A stretch of DNA of 64,000 nucleotides from Zygnema cylindricum (lineage: Eukaryota > Streptophyta > Zygnematophyceae > Zygnematales > Zygnemataceae): positions 230,757-294,756 of the forward strand of contig JBBHKE010001966.1 of the NCBI GenBank assembly GCA_037447655.1, read 5' to 3'. Positions 63,977 through 64,000 of this stretch are shown here, piece by piece. A program made the position numbers and the translations under genes. Every line of letters begins with the position of its first letter. Positions within the stretch are counted from its first letter, which is position 1. A model generated the notes under the pieces. That model was not told the DNA's origin and did not search any database. It saw nothing but the letters and a program-made list of their open reading frames with translations.

Positions 63977-64000
63977 TGTTGAGATTCAGAAAAAGTGGCC
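63977..64000 (-). repeat. 5' LTR of copia 3, window edge
   Basis: TGTTGAGATTCAGAAAAAGT matches 60072 onward with one difference; the rest lies outside the window. Confidence 0.9.

Larger units (their letters stand above)
60072..64000 (-). mobile_element. Ty1/copia retrotransposon 3, internally deleted
   Basis: Minus-strand order: 5' LTR (from beyond 64000 to 63977), primer site (63965-63976), gag (63278-63900), protease/pre-integrase (62469-63100), integrase (61903-62400), linker (61430-61780), RT N-terminus (60960-61320), RNase H remnant (about 60800-60870), 3' LTR. The RT core with the YVDD site and most of RNase H is deleted. Frames are also interrupted between domains. It is inserted in pseudokinase paralog 3. 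Confidence 0.9.

Overview
This is eukaryotic nuclear DNA from the green-plant (streptophyte) lineage. The support is a six-exon gene with phase-matched GT-AG introns for a plant-type single-KH RNA-binding protein, a plant-type (RLCK-like) Ser/Thr kinase, a decayed plant-mitochondrial-type tRNA-Tyr, several Ty1/copia elements, and LTR-element primer sites that match plant initiator tRNA-Met. The DNA is AT-rich and gene-poor, with very many purine/pyrimidine tracts. A charophyte alga or an early-diverging land plant fits; the species cannot be read from the sequence.

Layout. 1-4025: decayed copia pol region on the minus strand. 4.2-13.6 kb: minisatellites, dispersed repeats, a possible solo LTR and two doubtful coding pieces. 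13.6-15.9 kb: a MITE and the gag/5'-LTR end of a copia element of the same family as the one at position 1. 16-20.4 kb: AT-rich DNA with weak tandem repeats. 21.4-25.7 kb: the best-supported gene, a KH/STAR-like protein on the minus strand, modelled in full. 25.7-29.8 kb: repeats and the tRNA relic. 29.8-30.7 kb: probable zinc-binding protein exon(s). 30.7-35.6 kb: T-rich and GA-rich low-complexity DNA. 36.1-37.6 kb: a coiled-coil gene on the minus strand with three linked exons and one apparent frameshift. 38.3-44.15 kb: a TA-flanked MITE and a large direct duplication of a hexanucleotide satellite. 44.1-49.5 kb: a non-autonomous LTR retrotransposon with gag and protease followed by about 3.6 kb of unrecognised cargo in place of integrase/RT/RNase H, with a Drosophila-copia-style internal initiator-tRNA primer site. 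49.6-50.05 kb: a foldback element. 50.5-54.7 kb: a tandem pseudokinase/kinase locus. 56.9-57.1 kb: a (TA)n array. 59.3 kb: a tRNA-like SINE candidate. 59.9-60.07 kb: a third pseudokinase copy, dead by a 22-bp duplication and cut by a copia LTR. 60.07-64 kb: that copia element, missing its RT core.

The most interesting systems are (i) the pseudokinase-kinase array, whose architecture recalls plant tandem-kinase immune proteins, and (ii) the gag/PR-only LTR element with novel cargo, whose LTR end was later copied together with the neighbouring satellite.
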